Positions 33,132-44,365 of a DNA stretch of 64,000 bases are shown piece by piece; position 1 is the first letter of the stretch; every line of letters starts with the position of its first letter. The position numbers and the translations under genes were made by a program. Source of the stretch: Gentiana macrophylla (lineage: Eukaryota > Streptophyta > Magnoliopsida > Gentianales > Gentianaceae); assembly GCA_026214975.1 (NCBI GenBank), contig CM047805.1:3844001-3908000 (forward strand), read 5' to 3'. The notes below the pieces were generated by a model that saw only the letters and a list, made by a program, of their open reading frames with translations, did not search any database and had not been told where the DNA came from.

Positions 33132-34478
33132 TTCATAGATGATCTCCTTCTTTTGGGAGAGGCCAGTGAGGTTCAGGCACTTGTTATGGATGCAGTGCTG
33201 GGGGAGTTCTGTAGTGTCTTAGGATTGAAAATTAACACGGCTAAGTCAAAGTTTCAGACATCTCCTAACGTTAGTTTGATAAGATGAAAAACTATCACGG
33301 AGGCTCTTGAAATCAGCACACCCAAGATCTGGGGTCGTATTTGGGCATGCCTTTTCTCCAAGGCAGATTGAAGGTGTCATCCTTCTCCTTTCTAGTAAGC
33401 AAGGTGAAGCGAAAACTTATTTCTCTTGCATCTCAGCCGTTTTATACGATGCAAACCATAAAATTACCAGCTGGAACAATTTCTCATTTGGAGAAGATCT
33501 GTAGGGACTTTTATTGGGGATATACAGAGGGGAAACGGAAAATTCACCATATTGCATGACATAAACTGTGCCTTCCCAAAAATGGTGGAGGACTTGGTTT
33601 GAGGAATCTATCCAAAATGTATAATGCTTTTTTTGTGTGGCTAAATTAGCATGGCAATATATGACCAACAAGAAAGCAATATGGGTTGAGATTTTTAAAG
33701 CAAAGTACGGAGATATTCCTTTGCCCCTTAAGCAAGGCAGCTCGGTGGTTCGGAGAAGCATTCCAAGTGTGGCTCGTATCATTGATGATGGTTCTATATT
33801 TTCGAATGGAGCACTTGCTTGGAAAGACAACTCGAAGGGCCAGTTTACAGTTAGCTCGGGGTACTACCAGCAGATACATCTCTCAATTAGTACAAATGAT
33901 TCGATTTGGCAGGACATTTGGCAACTGAAAAAGACCTAATCGGGGAAACCATCTTATTTGGACTCTCTGTCATGATGCTTTACCAGTTTTTTTCTGAGGA
34001 GGCTTCACCGGTTAATAAGCGGCTATACAATTGCCAGGTTGTTCAATCAAGCATCTGGGTGCTGCTTGGAGAAGGAAACTGTGCTACATGCCTTGTGAGA
34101 TTGTGTGTGGCCCAAGGCCATTTGGATATGTTTTTAGAGCGCCACTGCAAACAAGATTTTTTCGAAGTTGAAACAACGTTGGAATGGATCAAAACAGCCC
34201 TGAAGACGGCTCTACCTCCCATGGGGACTGCTAAATTGATTTATGTTTGGAGGGAGATGCCGGAGGAATAATATGATATTTGGAGAAAGGGGCACTCGGC
34301 CCCCACCCCAGATTTTTATTGCACAAATGGTAGATTGGGCAAGGAATATTAGACTAGTTTGGGGCATAGAAGTACAATAGAAGCGAGTTTCATTTGCTGT
34401 AAAAAAAATTCTTCCATGTAATAGCTTCGGCTTTCAAGTATGAAATAAAAAAGATCGTTTCTCCAAAAAAAAAAAAGT
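33132..34478 (+). pseudogene. L1-type LINE fragment (3' part of RT and zf-RVT region) with poly(A)
   Basis: Begins inside the RT catalytic block as FIDDLLLLGEA (FADD in active relatives). It continues in broken frames with LGLKINTAKSKFQTSPNVS, LISLASQPFYTMQTIKLPA, ICRDFYWGYTEGKRKIHHIA and LPKNGGGLGLRNLSKMYNAF. The last open part (33637-33939) covers the zf-RVT-type C-terminal region (AIWVEIFKAKYGD, WKDNSKGQFTVSSGYY). A poly(A) tail ends at 34478. It is 5' truncated, as is normal for LINEs, and fused to RNase copy 2. Confidence 0.85.
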
Positions 34479-34479
34479 A

Positions 34480-35338
34480 ATGAAGTGAATAAAATAGTAA
34501 TATAACTTTGGGGAAAGGGGCCACAAGGACAAATAAGTTAACAAATCAGGATCAGAGGACAATTTCATTTTCTGGCGATTAAAAATGACACTTTCATTAT
34601 TAATGGACCTAAATACAGATAAAATAGAAAAGTGTTTTTTTAATTTTAGAAAAGGAGTCACATAAATACTGGCCATTAAGTTGGAGTAATTATAGAGATT
34701 TAAAGCTTCCCAAAACGGTTATCCTAGTTTCATATAGGGGGGCTTTATTTGCACCACAGCAAACCTACCGTTGTCACTACACTAAATTAAAAAAACCTTG
34801 TCATTTACTTTCACACCACAACTATTATTTCAACCTACCTTTGCACCACATTCTATTTACTACTACCAATTTATTGCCAATCACTATTTACTACTACCAA
34901 TTTATTATATTGTAATATCTCCCCTAAACACTTAAAATCTACAAAACAACCCCTCGTTAACACACAAAAATCAAATCTCCACAAAAAATTCATTTCTGCT
35001 CCAGCCTTCGCATTTGTCCAATTAGCCATTAGGTCTTCAACCCAACTCCTCCGTCGCCGCCGTTCTTCTTCCCGGCCACAGCCGCAGCTAGCCAGGTTAG
35101 AAGCTTTACTCTTCCAGATGAGTTATTATGCAGCAGGTATTTTACAGTGATACCAAATGGATGGTAGTGATGTATCCATGTCACACATACACACATCTAC
35201 TGTGTGTGAGAGATTGAAAAACATTTAATCACAGCTTTCCACTTGGTATCACCCTAAAATACCTACTGCACCATAATTTCTCTCTTACTCTTCCTCCATA
35301 TGTGTATTGGAAAAAAAAGCTGCAAACATTGTCTTCTG

Positions 35339-35376
<38 letters not shown>
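34480..35376. other. Gene-poor DNA with a possible TIR-element end, a foldback MITE and (TA)n
   Basis: At 34737 GGGGGCTTTATTTGCACCAC resembles the terminus of the UGT-capturing element at 54825, which suggests a second, related element. 34940-35100 looks like a gene 5' region (CTCCGTCGCCGCCGTTCTTC), but no long frame follows. 35340-35376 is (TA)n. The Copia element inserts at its edge. Confidence 0.4.
35122..35277. mobile_element. Foldback MITE
   Basis: About 38-bp inverted repeats: TTATTATGCAGCAGGTATTTT on one side matches the reverse of AAAATACCTACTGCACCATAA on the other, and TGATACCAAATGG matches CCACTTGGTATCA. The loop is about 75 bp. It is similar in design to 57679-57867. Confidence 0.7.
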
Positions 35377-35377
<1 letters not shown>

Positions 35378-35381
35378 TAGT

Positions 35382-36241
35382 TGTTGGGATAGGTGTCGTG
35401 TGTGGAGTGATTTAAGGAACTTATCCGCAATTAGCGGAAGTAATTACGGATTATTAAACTCGAGAATAAATAACTTGAATTAATCCGTATTATCTAAGAG
35501 ATCTAACAAAATAATTATATCTACACAGATCTAACTCAAACAAAGAATAATAAAATATGGTGTAGAAGATAAAGGACTAGAGATCAAACCGAGGCGAGTA
35601 GTTACTCTATCCTTAAGATAATTTGCTCCGGTATGGTGCCCACGGTAGTAGCAAATGTCTCCCAAGATACAACGGCTTTACGTCTCGGATTTAGAGGCAC
35701 TTCAAAAATCCGAGCTCCGGCGAACTTATATAGTGCTCCAACTTCTCTTCGACTCAAAATGTAGATGTATATGAGAGACTCTTTTTGTGGTGGAAAAGAA
35801 AAAGGAGGAAATTTGATGATGTAATTCTCATTCATATGGATCCTTTATATAGTGGAGATGAGGTTCCAATACTCGATTCTTATTGGCCGAATGACACAAT
35901 TTTCTTGTCCATCAAGACAAGTCAATAGCCGACTTAATTATTGTCAAATTAATTAATTATTTGTCGACTTAATAGGATCTGCCGACCTTAATAGGTGGAT
36001 CCTATTCATATGTGTAAAAGTCGATTCGGTTTTCCCGATCGCACGTATTTTACACCAACTTTAGGTATTAATTTCTCATTCACCCGATATCCGAATCCAG
36101 TGATTCAACAACCCACCATTATCTACCCCGTGAGTAGAATTTAATCATATAAACAACTCTCGATGATATACATCGGAGCCTATCCAAAATTAGCGCTAAA
36201 GTTGACCGTTTGACCTTGTCGATTCGGTTTTTTCTCCAACA
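35382..36241 (-). repeat. 3' LTR of the split Copia element
   Basis: 860 bp. Minus-strand TATA box (TATATAAA) at 35843-35850. Related LTRs are at 47743-48556 (its partner) and 56142-57386 (a diverged relative). A small frame conserved between copies (35602-35835) follows from LTR identity and is not a gene. Confidence 0.9.
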
Positions 36242-36252
36242 ATCCCCCACAT
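36242..36252 (-). other. Polypurine tract of the split Copia element
   Basis: The minus strand reads CATGTGGGGGAT immediately before the LTR start TGTTGGAG. It shows that this is the 3' side of a minus-strand element. Confidence 0.75.
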
Positions 36253-37712
36253 GAATGAAAATTAATGCACATGCAAATGCAGACTCAGAATTGAAGTCAG
36301 ACGGACAAATATTGCATCAGGAGAGGTAGCTTCTGGCCTTGAACCTGCCTTAGTGAAGTACTATCGGATTTACTCGGCTAATCAGTGAACTAGGTCTTGA
36401 ACTGTTCAGCCTTTAGTGTAAACCAAGACAATAGAACTCACACAATATTTCCCCTAGCACCTTTCGGTTCTCATGGTTGTGTCCATCTCGGCCCTGGACA
36501 ACACTTGGTTTCAGAAAGTGTTTTAGAGAATTCAAGCCTCAAAATCCTCACAGAAGCGGCCCCACTTCGCACTTACATAGGTGACCTCCTATCAAGGGTA
36601 TTCTGCCCTAACCCACTTGAATATCAAGCTATAGGAATCATTAAAAGCTAAGATTAACCTCACACCCTCTGCAGACAGCACTTTTATTCTCTCGAGAATG
36701 GGTAAGTCTTTGGGTGGTCCTACAACTTAGTTGTCCACTTTTGAACCATGATCTTGGGATCTCCGGTCAACATGGTTGGGTTGCTACTACAAGGAAACAT
36801 GCGTAATAGGCTTGACCCCATTCCGGTCATCAAGATTGACATCGATCTCTAGCTAAACCTTTTGTAAGTGGATCCGCAAGATTCTCCTTCGATCTTACAC
36901 AATCGATGGAAATCACACCATTAGAGATCAATTATTTAATGGCATTGTGTCTACGACGTATGTGTCGAGACTTACCATTATACATACTACTCTGTGCCCT
37001 TCCTATCTCGATCGACTATCGCGTGGTGTATGCTGATAGCAAATGCAAGTTTCGGTCAACATGGAATATTCTCTGAGAAATTCCTAAGCCATTCAGCTTC
37101 GAGCTATGCACATTTGTCTTGTATACTCAGGACACAACAACACCACCAATTGTGGATTTTTGTATCACAGTATCCTTCTAATACTGCTGGATATCGTAAT
37201 CCCAGACTCATAGTGTACTTCATGTACCTCAAACAACCTATTTAAGGCTTTCCAATGGTTATGGTCTGGATTACTCGTGAACCTACTGAACATGCTAAGT
37301 CTGGTCGTGTACAGTTGGTTATGTACATCAGACTTCCGATCACTTGAGAATATCTCAATTGAAGCACAGGTTCATCTCTATTCTTGACTAAGTACATACT
37401 TAGGTCAAGTGGAGTGCTCACAGGACTTTCATCAAAGACATTAAGTCTTTTTTAAAACAGACTCATGAAAATGAGTTTGTGACAACATAAGTCCACCAGA
37501 TACACTAGAGATCTTAATCCCTAGTATCACATCGGCAACTCCCAGGTCCTTCACATCGAAGTTCCTTGCCAGCATCCTTTCCGTATTCATGATACTCTTA
37601 TGAGTACTTCTCATTATTAGCATGTCATAGACATACTATCACATAAGTGTGTTCTTAACGTAGACATATATATGTCCTACCCACTTGACAACATATTGTC
37701 AAACTCGATATG
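36253..37712 (-). pseudogene. RT C-terminal half and RNase H (Copia)
   Basis: 37441-37623 is open and reads IMNTERMLARNFDVKDLGVADVILGIKI, the RT segment after the active site. Just above it FDNMLSSG marks the point where the CRM insertion interrupts the gene. In mixed frames down to about 36400 come an EAEWLRNFSENIPC-type RNase H block (about 37070-37110) and RSKENLADPLTKGLARDR (about 36830-36890), the usual end of Copia pol. Many stops are present. Confidence 0.8.
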
Positions 37713-37717
37713 CCATT

Positions 37718-38429
37718 TGATGTGATCCATGATGACATTCCCGACCCATTGGCACCTATGCAGCCCGTGGATCATTTGGTAGTTCGAGATGGGCCAATAA
37801 CAAGGCTCCAAAGGAAGCGGTTAAGGGAAGCTATGAACAACCTGGTGATAGAGACTTATTCGGAGTTCGGAGAGGCCGTGGAGACGACTGAGGTGCCGAT
37901 AGTGACACTCCTTCGTGCTGTCGGATGCCAAGAAGATTATATTCGAAATTGATTAAGTATCAGAATTATTTTATTTTGATTATTCAGCTTTTGGTGTTAT
38001 TATTATTTAATAAAGGTCATTGGGCCTAAGTAGGCTAGGGAAGCCCACCTATGGGGCGCATTTTTCCTAGGGTTTTTTCTAGTGGGAATTTCTCCCACAT
38101 TGCTTTTTAGCTTCTAGTTCTTTTGGTTGTAAGCCTATATAAGGCAAACACTAGTTTTTTATTTGGTACACAATTATTTTATGAGAAATCAAATCATTGA
38201 GTTATACTCAACCAAGTCATAAGGCTTGAAAATCACTTGCGAGTGAGAATTTTCTTTGTCGTAGAAAGTTCAACCCTTTGAGGATTTACCAGCATTGTGA
38301 GCATTTGTTGGGCGTTCTCTGCCTACGATTTAGTTGGATTACTAGGTCTAGGATCATTGGCTCGTCATTGTTCCCCTTAGTTACTTCCTGGGCAAAACAT
38401 CAGATCTGGTTCCAACCGGAATCACATCA
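37718..38429 (+). repeat. 5' LTR of the CRM element
   Basis: 712 bp. The first 235 bp are a copy of the coding sequence for the polyprotein C-terminus and therefore form a spurious open frame (37710-37952). TATA box TATATAAG at 38136-38143. Confidence 0.93.
38136..38143 (+). promoter_or_regulatory. TATA box of the CRM 5' LTR
   Basis: CCTATATAAGGC in a good context. The matching segment is deleted from the 3' LTR, so it can be assigned to the 5' LTR only. Confidence 0.7.
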
Positions 38430-39025
38430 GTTGGTATTAGAGCCCAGCAACTTCGGTGAGCAAATATCCCTTTTGTTCTTGTCTTCATCTCGTTTCATTC
38501 GTTTCTTATTCTTAAAAAAAAAAAAATTAAATTTATGTTCTTAATTGTTCCTGTTCGTTAATCACCCAGAAAAGGTTCAATCCCTGCTATTGTTTTCTTT
38601 TTGTCTTCCTGCTCTTGTTCCTGCGTTTCTCGTTTCCATTTAGCTGATATTTTCATCAATTGCCTTCGTCTGTGTTTCGTTGCTTACAAAAAAAAATTAA
38701 GAACAGCATCTACCTTTTTGCTAAAGTTCTTCCATAGCCTTGTGATCCAATTCCCAGCTATTATTATTATCATTATTATTATTATTATTATTTTGCCCAG
38801 CCGCATAAGAACAGAAGGAACGGCAAGGTGACCTAATTGATTTGTTTCAATTTGCTTGATTGTTATTAGTCGGCCAGGTGTTTTGTTTATTTTAATTTAT
38901 TCTATTTTATTTTAGTCGGCCCAAAAAAAAGAAAAAAAAAAGAGAAAAGAAAAGTGCTGCAAATTTGGACGTGAGCTTCACACCCCGGTGTGTCAAATTT
39001 CACACCTGTGACATTTTTGTAGTCT

Positions 39026-39060
<35 letters not shown>

Positions 39061-39365
39061 CTGCAATTGACGAAAATATCACACCAGTGTGTGAAAATTT
39101 TCACACCCGTAAAATACTACTGATCACCTAATTTCATTACTTCTTCCGTGCCTTTTGCTTCTCACCTTTCTTACTCACATTAGCAACTCTTCCCACACCA
39201 TCCCACTCATTTCTATACCTTTTCTCGGTCCGAACACCTAGTGTCCTTCTAGAGAGTCGGTTTTGCGTCTTTGTTTACTTTTGCTAGCTTTTACGGTTCA
39301 TTTGACAAGGGTACTTTTACGACATAGAAAGAGGGGAGTGTAAACACGAGTGATAGTGAGGCAAC
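38430..39365 (+). other. CRM 5' untranslated leader with PBS, simple repeats and CACACCGGTGTG palindromes
   Basis: PBS TTGGTATTAGAGCCCAG (38431-38447) is close to the initiator-Met type. Then come an (ATT)n tract (38760-38793), purine-rich runs (38920-38955) and a 30-base A run (39027-39056). Two related palindromic segments, CACACCCCGGTGTGTCAAATT and CACACCAGTGTGTGAAAATT, lie on either side of the A run (38980-39110). No gene. Confidence 0.7.
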
Positions 39366-40508
39366 ATGGTTGGTCGTGGTTTAGTTGTTGAAGAGGTAAA
39401 TGAAATTGTGGAGGCACAATTAAAGGAGAAGATCGACGAAGTGAGACAGGAGGTAGATGAGGCCATACAGGCGGCAGTGACACCTTTACGTGATGACATA
39501 CGTGAGATTCGTGAGACACTTGATACGTTGTTGACTGCGGTAAACCGAGGTGATGACGGAGGGGGTAGAGGTGGTAGAGGTGATAGAGGAGGTAGAGGCG
39601 GTAGAGGAGATAGAGGAGGTAGAGGTGGAGGAGGTGGACGAGCTCAGGCGTATGAGGAGTATGTGGCTCATGCGGACGCTGACTATGCAGCCGTAGAGGA
39701 TGCTGCGGTTGATAACAACATGCGACAGGTTAAGATGAAATTGCCATCGTTCAATGGTGCAAGTGATCCTGATGCGTATATTGAGTGAGAGAACAAACTC
39801 GAACAAATATTTGCTTGCAATAACTACTCTGAGGCGAAGAAATGCAGCCTTGCTAAGCTTGAATTTACCGGTTATGCGATGGTTTGGTTGACACAGATGA
39901 GTAATTCACGGAGGCTTCAGCACCTTCGGCAGGTTAGTACATGGGAAGATTTGAAAGTCGAGATGAGGAAACGGTTTGTGTCTGCTTCATACTTCCGTGA
40001 TTTATATCGCCGCTTACAAACTCTTACACAAGGCGATCGCTCCGCATACTATCACGATTTGGTTACATTACTTGCAAAGTCAGACCTCGACGAACGAGAG
40101 GATGTTACTATGCAACGTTTCTTAACGGGGCTACGTTTGGATATTGCAAATCCGGTTGAAGTCAAAGGTTGTGCAACGTTGGAAGAAATGTTACATGCGG
40201 CTTTGACCATTGAAAGTCAACTGAAGCGACAACGAGCAACCCAAGCTAAGTTTTCGGGAGGTAACACGTCTACTTTGCGTTCTTTTCCATATAGAGGGGA
40301 CAGCTCTAAATACCCTCAAACAGCCCCTACCTATGCCCCAAATGCACAAAAACAGCCCGCTATTTTACCCAAAGCGACTTACAAGCCGAGGGTAGATGAT
40401 AAGGAAAAAGTTGCACCATTGCCACCAAAGCCTACCCATGAAATTCAATGCCACAAGTGTCGTGGAATGGGGCATGTTCAGTCCCAATGCCCTTCTAAAC
40501 GCATTTAA
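39366..40508 (+). pseudogene. Gag with CCHC zinc knuckle (CRM)
   Basis: Start ATG at 39366. Residues 10-60 look like a coiled coil (VEEVNEIVEAQLKEKIDEVRQEVDEA). Residues 62-95 are an RGG-rich stretch encoded by GGTAGAGG repeats. VKMKLPSFNGASDPDAYIE runs into a TGA (39786-39788) exactly where related gags have tryptophan (a TGG to TGA change). The frame continues with NKLEQIFACNNYSEAKKCSLAKLEF, WEDLKVEMRKRFV and ARVKSDLDEREDV-type capsid sequence. The zinc knuckle CHKCRGMGHVQSQC is at about 40449-40490. The frame ends at 40508 and protease starts one frame over. Gag packages element RNA. Confidence 0.88.
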
Positions 40509-40510
40509 TT

Positions 40511-41475
40511 TTGTTGGTTGGCGAGTCGGTTGCGAATGAGTATGTGTCGGCTTCCGAGGAGGAGGAAGAGGCCGAATGGGAAGAGGAAGAAGGAGAAGAA
40601 TTGGTGCACGTGCTTGGTGGCGAGGTGTATATTCTAAAAAGAGCTTTGAGTAGTGTGGTGAAGATGGAGAATAATGACCAGAGGGAAAATATATTCCACA
40701 CGCGGTGTTTGATAGGTGGCAAACTTTGCTCGATGATCATAGACCCGGGTAGTTGTGCAAACGTGGTGAGTGCAGACTTAGTGTCACGATTATCCATTCC
40801 TACTACCCCACATCCCCGTCCATATAATTTGCAGTGGCTTAATGATGCGGGAGATGTTCGAGTACACCGTCAAGCACTTATTTCTTTTAGCCTTGGCAAG
40901 CTTGAAGATGATGTTTTATGTGATGTTGTCCCTATGCACGTGAGTCATCTATTATTGGGACGTCCATGGCAGTTTGATCGACGTGTCACATATGATGGTT
41001 ACTTAAACAGATACAGCTTAAAGTTTAAGGGGAAGAATTTTACATTCGTAGCTTTGTCCCCCGAGGAAGAACACAAGGATCAACTCCGCATTGCTGCAAA
41101 CCGTGAGCAAAACGAAAAAAATGAGGGAGTTATACAGTCGAAAACTAAAGCAAAAGCGACGGGAGAGAAAACCAAGAGGGTAGTGTGATTCAAGAGGAGG
41201 GTAAAAGAAAAGTTGAAAATAAAAATGTGAGGGAGGGAGCTCTTATACCATACGGGGGAAAAAATAAAGTCGAAAAGTTAAACGCAAGGGAGGGCGCCAT
41301 TAGTAGTGAGGGAGCTTCTCAAGTTGAAAAGAAAAAGGAGGCCAAAGTGAGAGGTAGTTTCTATGCGAGGACTAATGAAGTTTGCAATGCCATTGATTTG
41401 GACATGCTCCTCTCCTCTTTATTTACAAAGAGGCCGTCTCCCCCACCCTTCCCCATGTTTTCTAACCATTTGTAA
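40511..41475 (+). pseudogene. Aspartic protease and linker (CRM)
   Basis: Acidic N-terminus (SASEEEEEAEWEEEEGEE). The core reads FHTRCLIGGKLCSMIIDPGSCANVVS, with DPGS where D-S/T-G is normal, then LQWLNDAGDVRVHRQALISFSLG and VPMHVSHLLLGRPWQFDRRVTYDGY. A lysine-rich linker follows to 41188 and continues in another frame to 41475. A frameshift separates it from gag and another from RT. In the family the enzyme cuts the polyprotein; the DPG loop makes activity doubtful. Confidence 0.82.
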
Positions 41476-41502
41476 CTCCCGGATTCCCTTCCTAGTGTTG
41501 TT

Positions 41503-43644
41503 GTGTCTCTTTTGCAGGAATTTAGTGATGTCTTTCCCGAGGAGGAACCAAGCGGATTGCCACCATTACGTGGCGTGGAGCATCACATAGACTTTATTCC
41601 CGGAGCAGTGTTGCCTAATCGACCAGCCTATCGTGCTAATCCGGAGGAAACTAAAGAAATCCAAAGGCAAGTGACGGAGCTGTTGGACAAAGGGAAAATC
41701 CAAGAATCTATGAGTCCTTGCGCGGTTCCGGTAATCATAGTCCCCAAGAAAGGAGGTGAATGGAGGATGTGCACCGACTGTCGTGCAATCAATCAAATCA
41801 CTGTCAGGTATCGCTATCCCATTCCCCGTTTAGATGATATGTTGGATGAATTGTGTGGTGCTAAAATTTTTACTAAAATCGATTTGAAAAGTGGCTATCA
41901 TCAAGTGAGGATTCGTGAGGGTGACGAGTGGAAAACTGCATTCAAAACTAAATTTGGTTTATATGAGTGGCTTGTCATGCCTTTTTGTTTAACTAATGCA
42001 CCTAGTACTTTTATGAGGTTAATGAACGAGGTGCTTAGAGAGTTTATTGGTAAGTTTGTGGTCGTTTATTTTGATGACATCCTGATTTACAGCCACGATA
42101 TGGAACAACATATGAGCCACTTACGGGCTGTTTTGGAAACTCTGAGGGAAGTAAAGTTGTATGCTAACCTTAAGAAGTGTACATTTTTCTTGGATAGAGT
42201 TGTGTTTCTTGGCTTTGTTGTGAGTTCACAGGGTGTTGAGGTCGATAGAGAGAAGATCAAAGCGGTGGAAGAATGGCCCGAACCGACAAATTGTGCAGAG
42301 GTTCGTAGTTTTCATGGCCTTGCGGGGTTTTATAGGCGATTTGTCAAGAATTTCAGCACCTTGGCCGCACCCCTAAATGAGTTGGTGAAGAAGAATGTTC
42401 CTTGGCAGTGGGGTCCGAAGCAAAGGGAAGCTTTCGAATCTCTTAAAGCTCGTTTAATTTCTGCCCTCATTCTTGCTTTGCCTGATTTTGATAAACCTTT
42501 TGAACTTGAATGTGATGCATCGGGTGTGGGTATTGGTGGTGTTTTGATTCAAGAGACTAGACCAATTGCATACTTTAGTGAGAAATTGAAAGGTGCTCAT
42601 TTGAATTATGCCACTTATGATAAGGAGTTGTATGCTTTGGTTAGATGTCTTCAAACTTGGCAACATTATCTTCGACCTAGGGAATTTGTTATTCATACTG
42701 ATCACGAGTCCCTTAAGTATCTTAAAGGTCAGGGTAAGTTGAGTAAGCGATATGTTCGTTGGATGGAATTCATTGAATCTTTTCCTTATGTGATTAAATA
42801 CAAAAAAGGCCAGGATAACGTGGTAGCTGATGCATTATCTCGTAGATATACTTTGATTACTACCATGCAAACTAAATTTCTTGGTTTTGAATTTATTAAG
42901 GAATTGTATGCTTTAGATCCTGATTTTGGTGAGATATTTGCAAAAACTGAGCATGCAGCCGATGGCCATTTTTATAGGAATGAGGGTTTTTTGTTTCGTA
43001 ATAATGTTATTTGCATTGCCCAATGTTCCTTGCGTGAATTGCTGATTAGGGAGGCACATGGTGGCGGCCTTATGGGTCATTTCGGTGTTACTAAAACCTT
43101 AGACATGCTTAAGTCACATTTCTTTTGGCCTAAAATGAGAGTTGATGTTACACGTATATGTGATGCTTGTCTTGTGTGCAAATCGGCTAAGTCTAAGTCC
43201 GCCCCCCACGGTTTGTACACACCACTCCCTATTCCCACATCCCCTTGGACTGATTTGTCTATGGACTTCGTGTTGGGATTGCCTCGTTCAGCGAGTGGTA
43301 AGGATGCGGTATTTGTTGTGGTGGATCATTTTTCTAAGATGGCTCACTTCATTGCATGTAATAAAACGAATGATGCATCTAATATTGCTGATTTGTTCTT
43401 TAAGGAAATTGTTCGTTTGCATGGGGTACCACGTACTATTGTGAGTGATCGTGGTGTGAAATTTATAAGTCATTTTTGGAGAGTTCTTTGGCAGCGTTTG
43501 GGTACTCAATTGTTGTTTTCTACTGCTTATCATCCCCAAACGGATGGTCAAATGGAGGTGGTAAATCGAGTTTTGGGTCAATTACGCCCGTGTAGTGGTC
43601 CAGAAAAATTTGAAAAATTGGGAAAATTGTTTGCCATATGTTGA
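41503..43644 (+). CDS. RT, RNase H and integrase polyprotein (CRM pol), long intact stretch
   Basis: 713 codons without a stop. [37 protein letters not shown] and active site [12 protein letters not shown] (about residue 189). RNase [15 protein letters not shown] (about 336) and [23 protein letters not shown] (about 398), phrasing typical of the CRM clade. Integrase: zinc motif [13 protein letters not shown]...CDACLVCK (about 519-555), core aspartates in SMDFVLGLP (586) and VSDRGVKF (647), glutamate in QMEVVNR (682). After VNRVLGQL a frameshift near 43590 moves the rest to 43595-44365. All catalytic residues are visible up to the shift. The start shown is the first in-frame ATG; the native product is a longer gag-pol. 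Confidence 0.9.
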   Translation: MSLLQEFSDVFPEEEPSGLPPLRGVEHHIDFIPGAVLPNRPAYRANPEETKEIQRQVTELLDKGKIQESMSPCAVPVIIVPKKGGEWRMCTDCRAINQITVRYRYPIPRLDDMLDELCGAKIFTKIDLKSGYHQVRIREGDEWKTAFKTKFGLYEWLVMPFCLTNAPSTFMRLMNEVLREFIGKFVVVYFDDILIYSHDMEQHMSHLRAVLETLREVKLYANLKKCTFFLDRVVFLGFVVSSQGVEVDREKIKAVEEWPEPTNCAEVRSFHGLAGFYRRFVKNFSTLAAPLNELVKKNVPWQWGPKQREAFESLKARLISALILALPDFDKPFELECDASGVGIGGVLIQETRPIAYFSEKLKGAHLNYATYDKELYALVRCLQTWQHYLRPREFVIHTDHESLKYLKGQGKLSKRYVRWMEFIESFPYVIKYKKGQDNVVADALSRRYTLITTMQTKFLGFEFIKELYALDPDFGEIFAKTEHAADGHFYRNEGFLFRNNVICIAQCSLRELLIREAHGGGLMGHFGVTKTLDMLKSHFFWPKMRVDVTRICDACLVCKSAKSKSAPHGLYTPLPIPTSPWTDLSMDFVLGLPRSASGKDAVFVVVDHFSKMAHFIACNKTNDASNIADLFFKEIVRLHGVPRTIVSDRGVKFISHFWRVLWQRLGTQLLFSTAYHPQTDGQMEVVNRVLGQLRPCSGPEKFEKLGKLFAIC

Positions 43645-44365
43645 GTTTGCTTATAATCATTGTAAACATTCTGCTACTCGTTTTACCCCCTTTGAGGTCG
43701 TCTATGGGTTCAACCCAGAAACACCTTTTTCTTTGGCTCCTTTGCCCGCAGGTATGCATGCTAGCTTGGATGGTGAGCAGAAAGCGGCCTTGGTCAAGGA
43801 GTTGCATGCGGACGCTCGGCGGCATGTGGAGAATGCAACGGCTCGATATGTGAAGCAGGCAAACAAGGGCCGCAAGGAAGTTATCTTCGCACCCGGGGAT
43901 TGGGTGTGGCTGCACTTTCGCAAAGATAGGTTTCCCAAGCACCATAAATCTAAGTTACATCCTCGTGGTGATGGTCCTTTTGAAGTGCTAGAGCGCGTCA
44001 ACGACAATGCCTATAAGGTTGCTATTCCACCTGAGTGGGGCGTCTCTGGAACCATCAACGTCTCTGATTTGATGCCTTTTGACAACTCATACGATCTGAG
44101 GACAGATCCTTCGCAACCGGGAGGGAATGATGTGATCCATGATGACATTCCCGACCCATTGGCACCTATGCAGCCCGTGGATCATTTGGTAGTTCGAGAT
44201 GGGCCAATAACAAGGCTCCAAAGGAAGCGGTTAAGGGAAGCTATGAACAACCTGGTGATAGAGACTTATTCGGAGTTCAGAGAGGCCGTGGAGACGACTG
44301 AGGCGCCGATAGTGACACTTCTCGTGCTGTCGGACGCCAAGAAGATTATATTCGAAATTGATTAA
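43595..44365 (+). pseudogene. Integrase C-terminus with CR motif, ending inside the 3' LTR (CRM)
   Basis: Picks up the frame lost near 43590: [69 protein letters not shown] and INVSDLMPFD. From 44128 the coding sequence is also LTR. It contains GPITRLQRKRLREAMNNLV, the CR-motif region that replaces a canonical chromodomain in this clade, and stops at 44363-44365. In centromeric elements this C-terminus is thought to steer integration to centromeric chromatin. Confidence 0.88.
44119..44127 (+). other. Polypurine tract of the CRM element
   Basis: GGGAGGGAA directly before the 3' LTR start TGATG, and inside the coding frame. Confidence 0.8.

Noticed and set aside
35602..35835. Small frame conserved with 47918-48151
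   Set aside because: Conservation follows from both lying in LTRs of one Copia element; no domain, and it overlaps the TATA region.
37710..37952. Separate small gene left of the CRM element
   Set aside because: It is the LTR-borne copy of the pol C-terminus, without the rest of the protein.
39298..39519. Antisense frames opposite CRM gag
   Set aside because: Shadows of the RGG-rich gag coding strand with no own motif.
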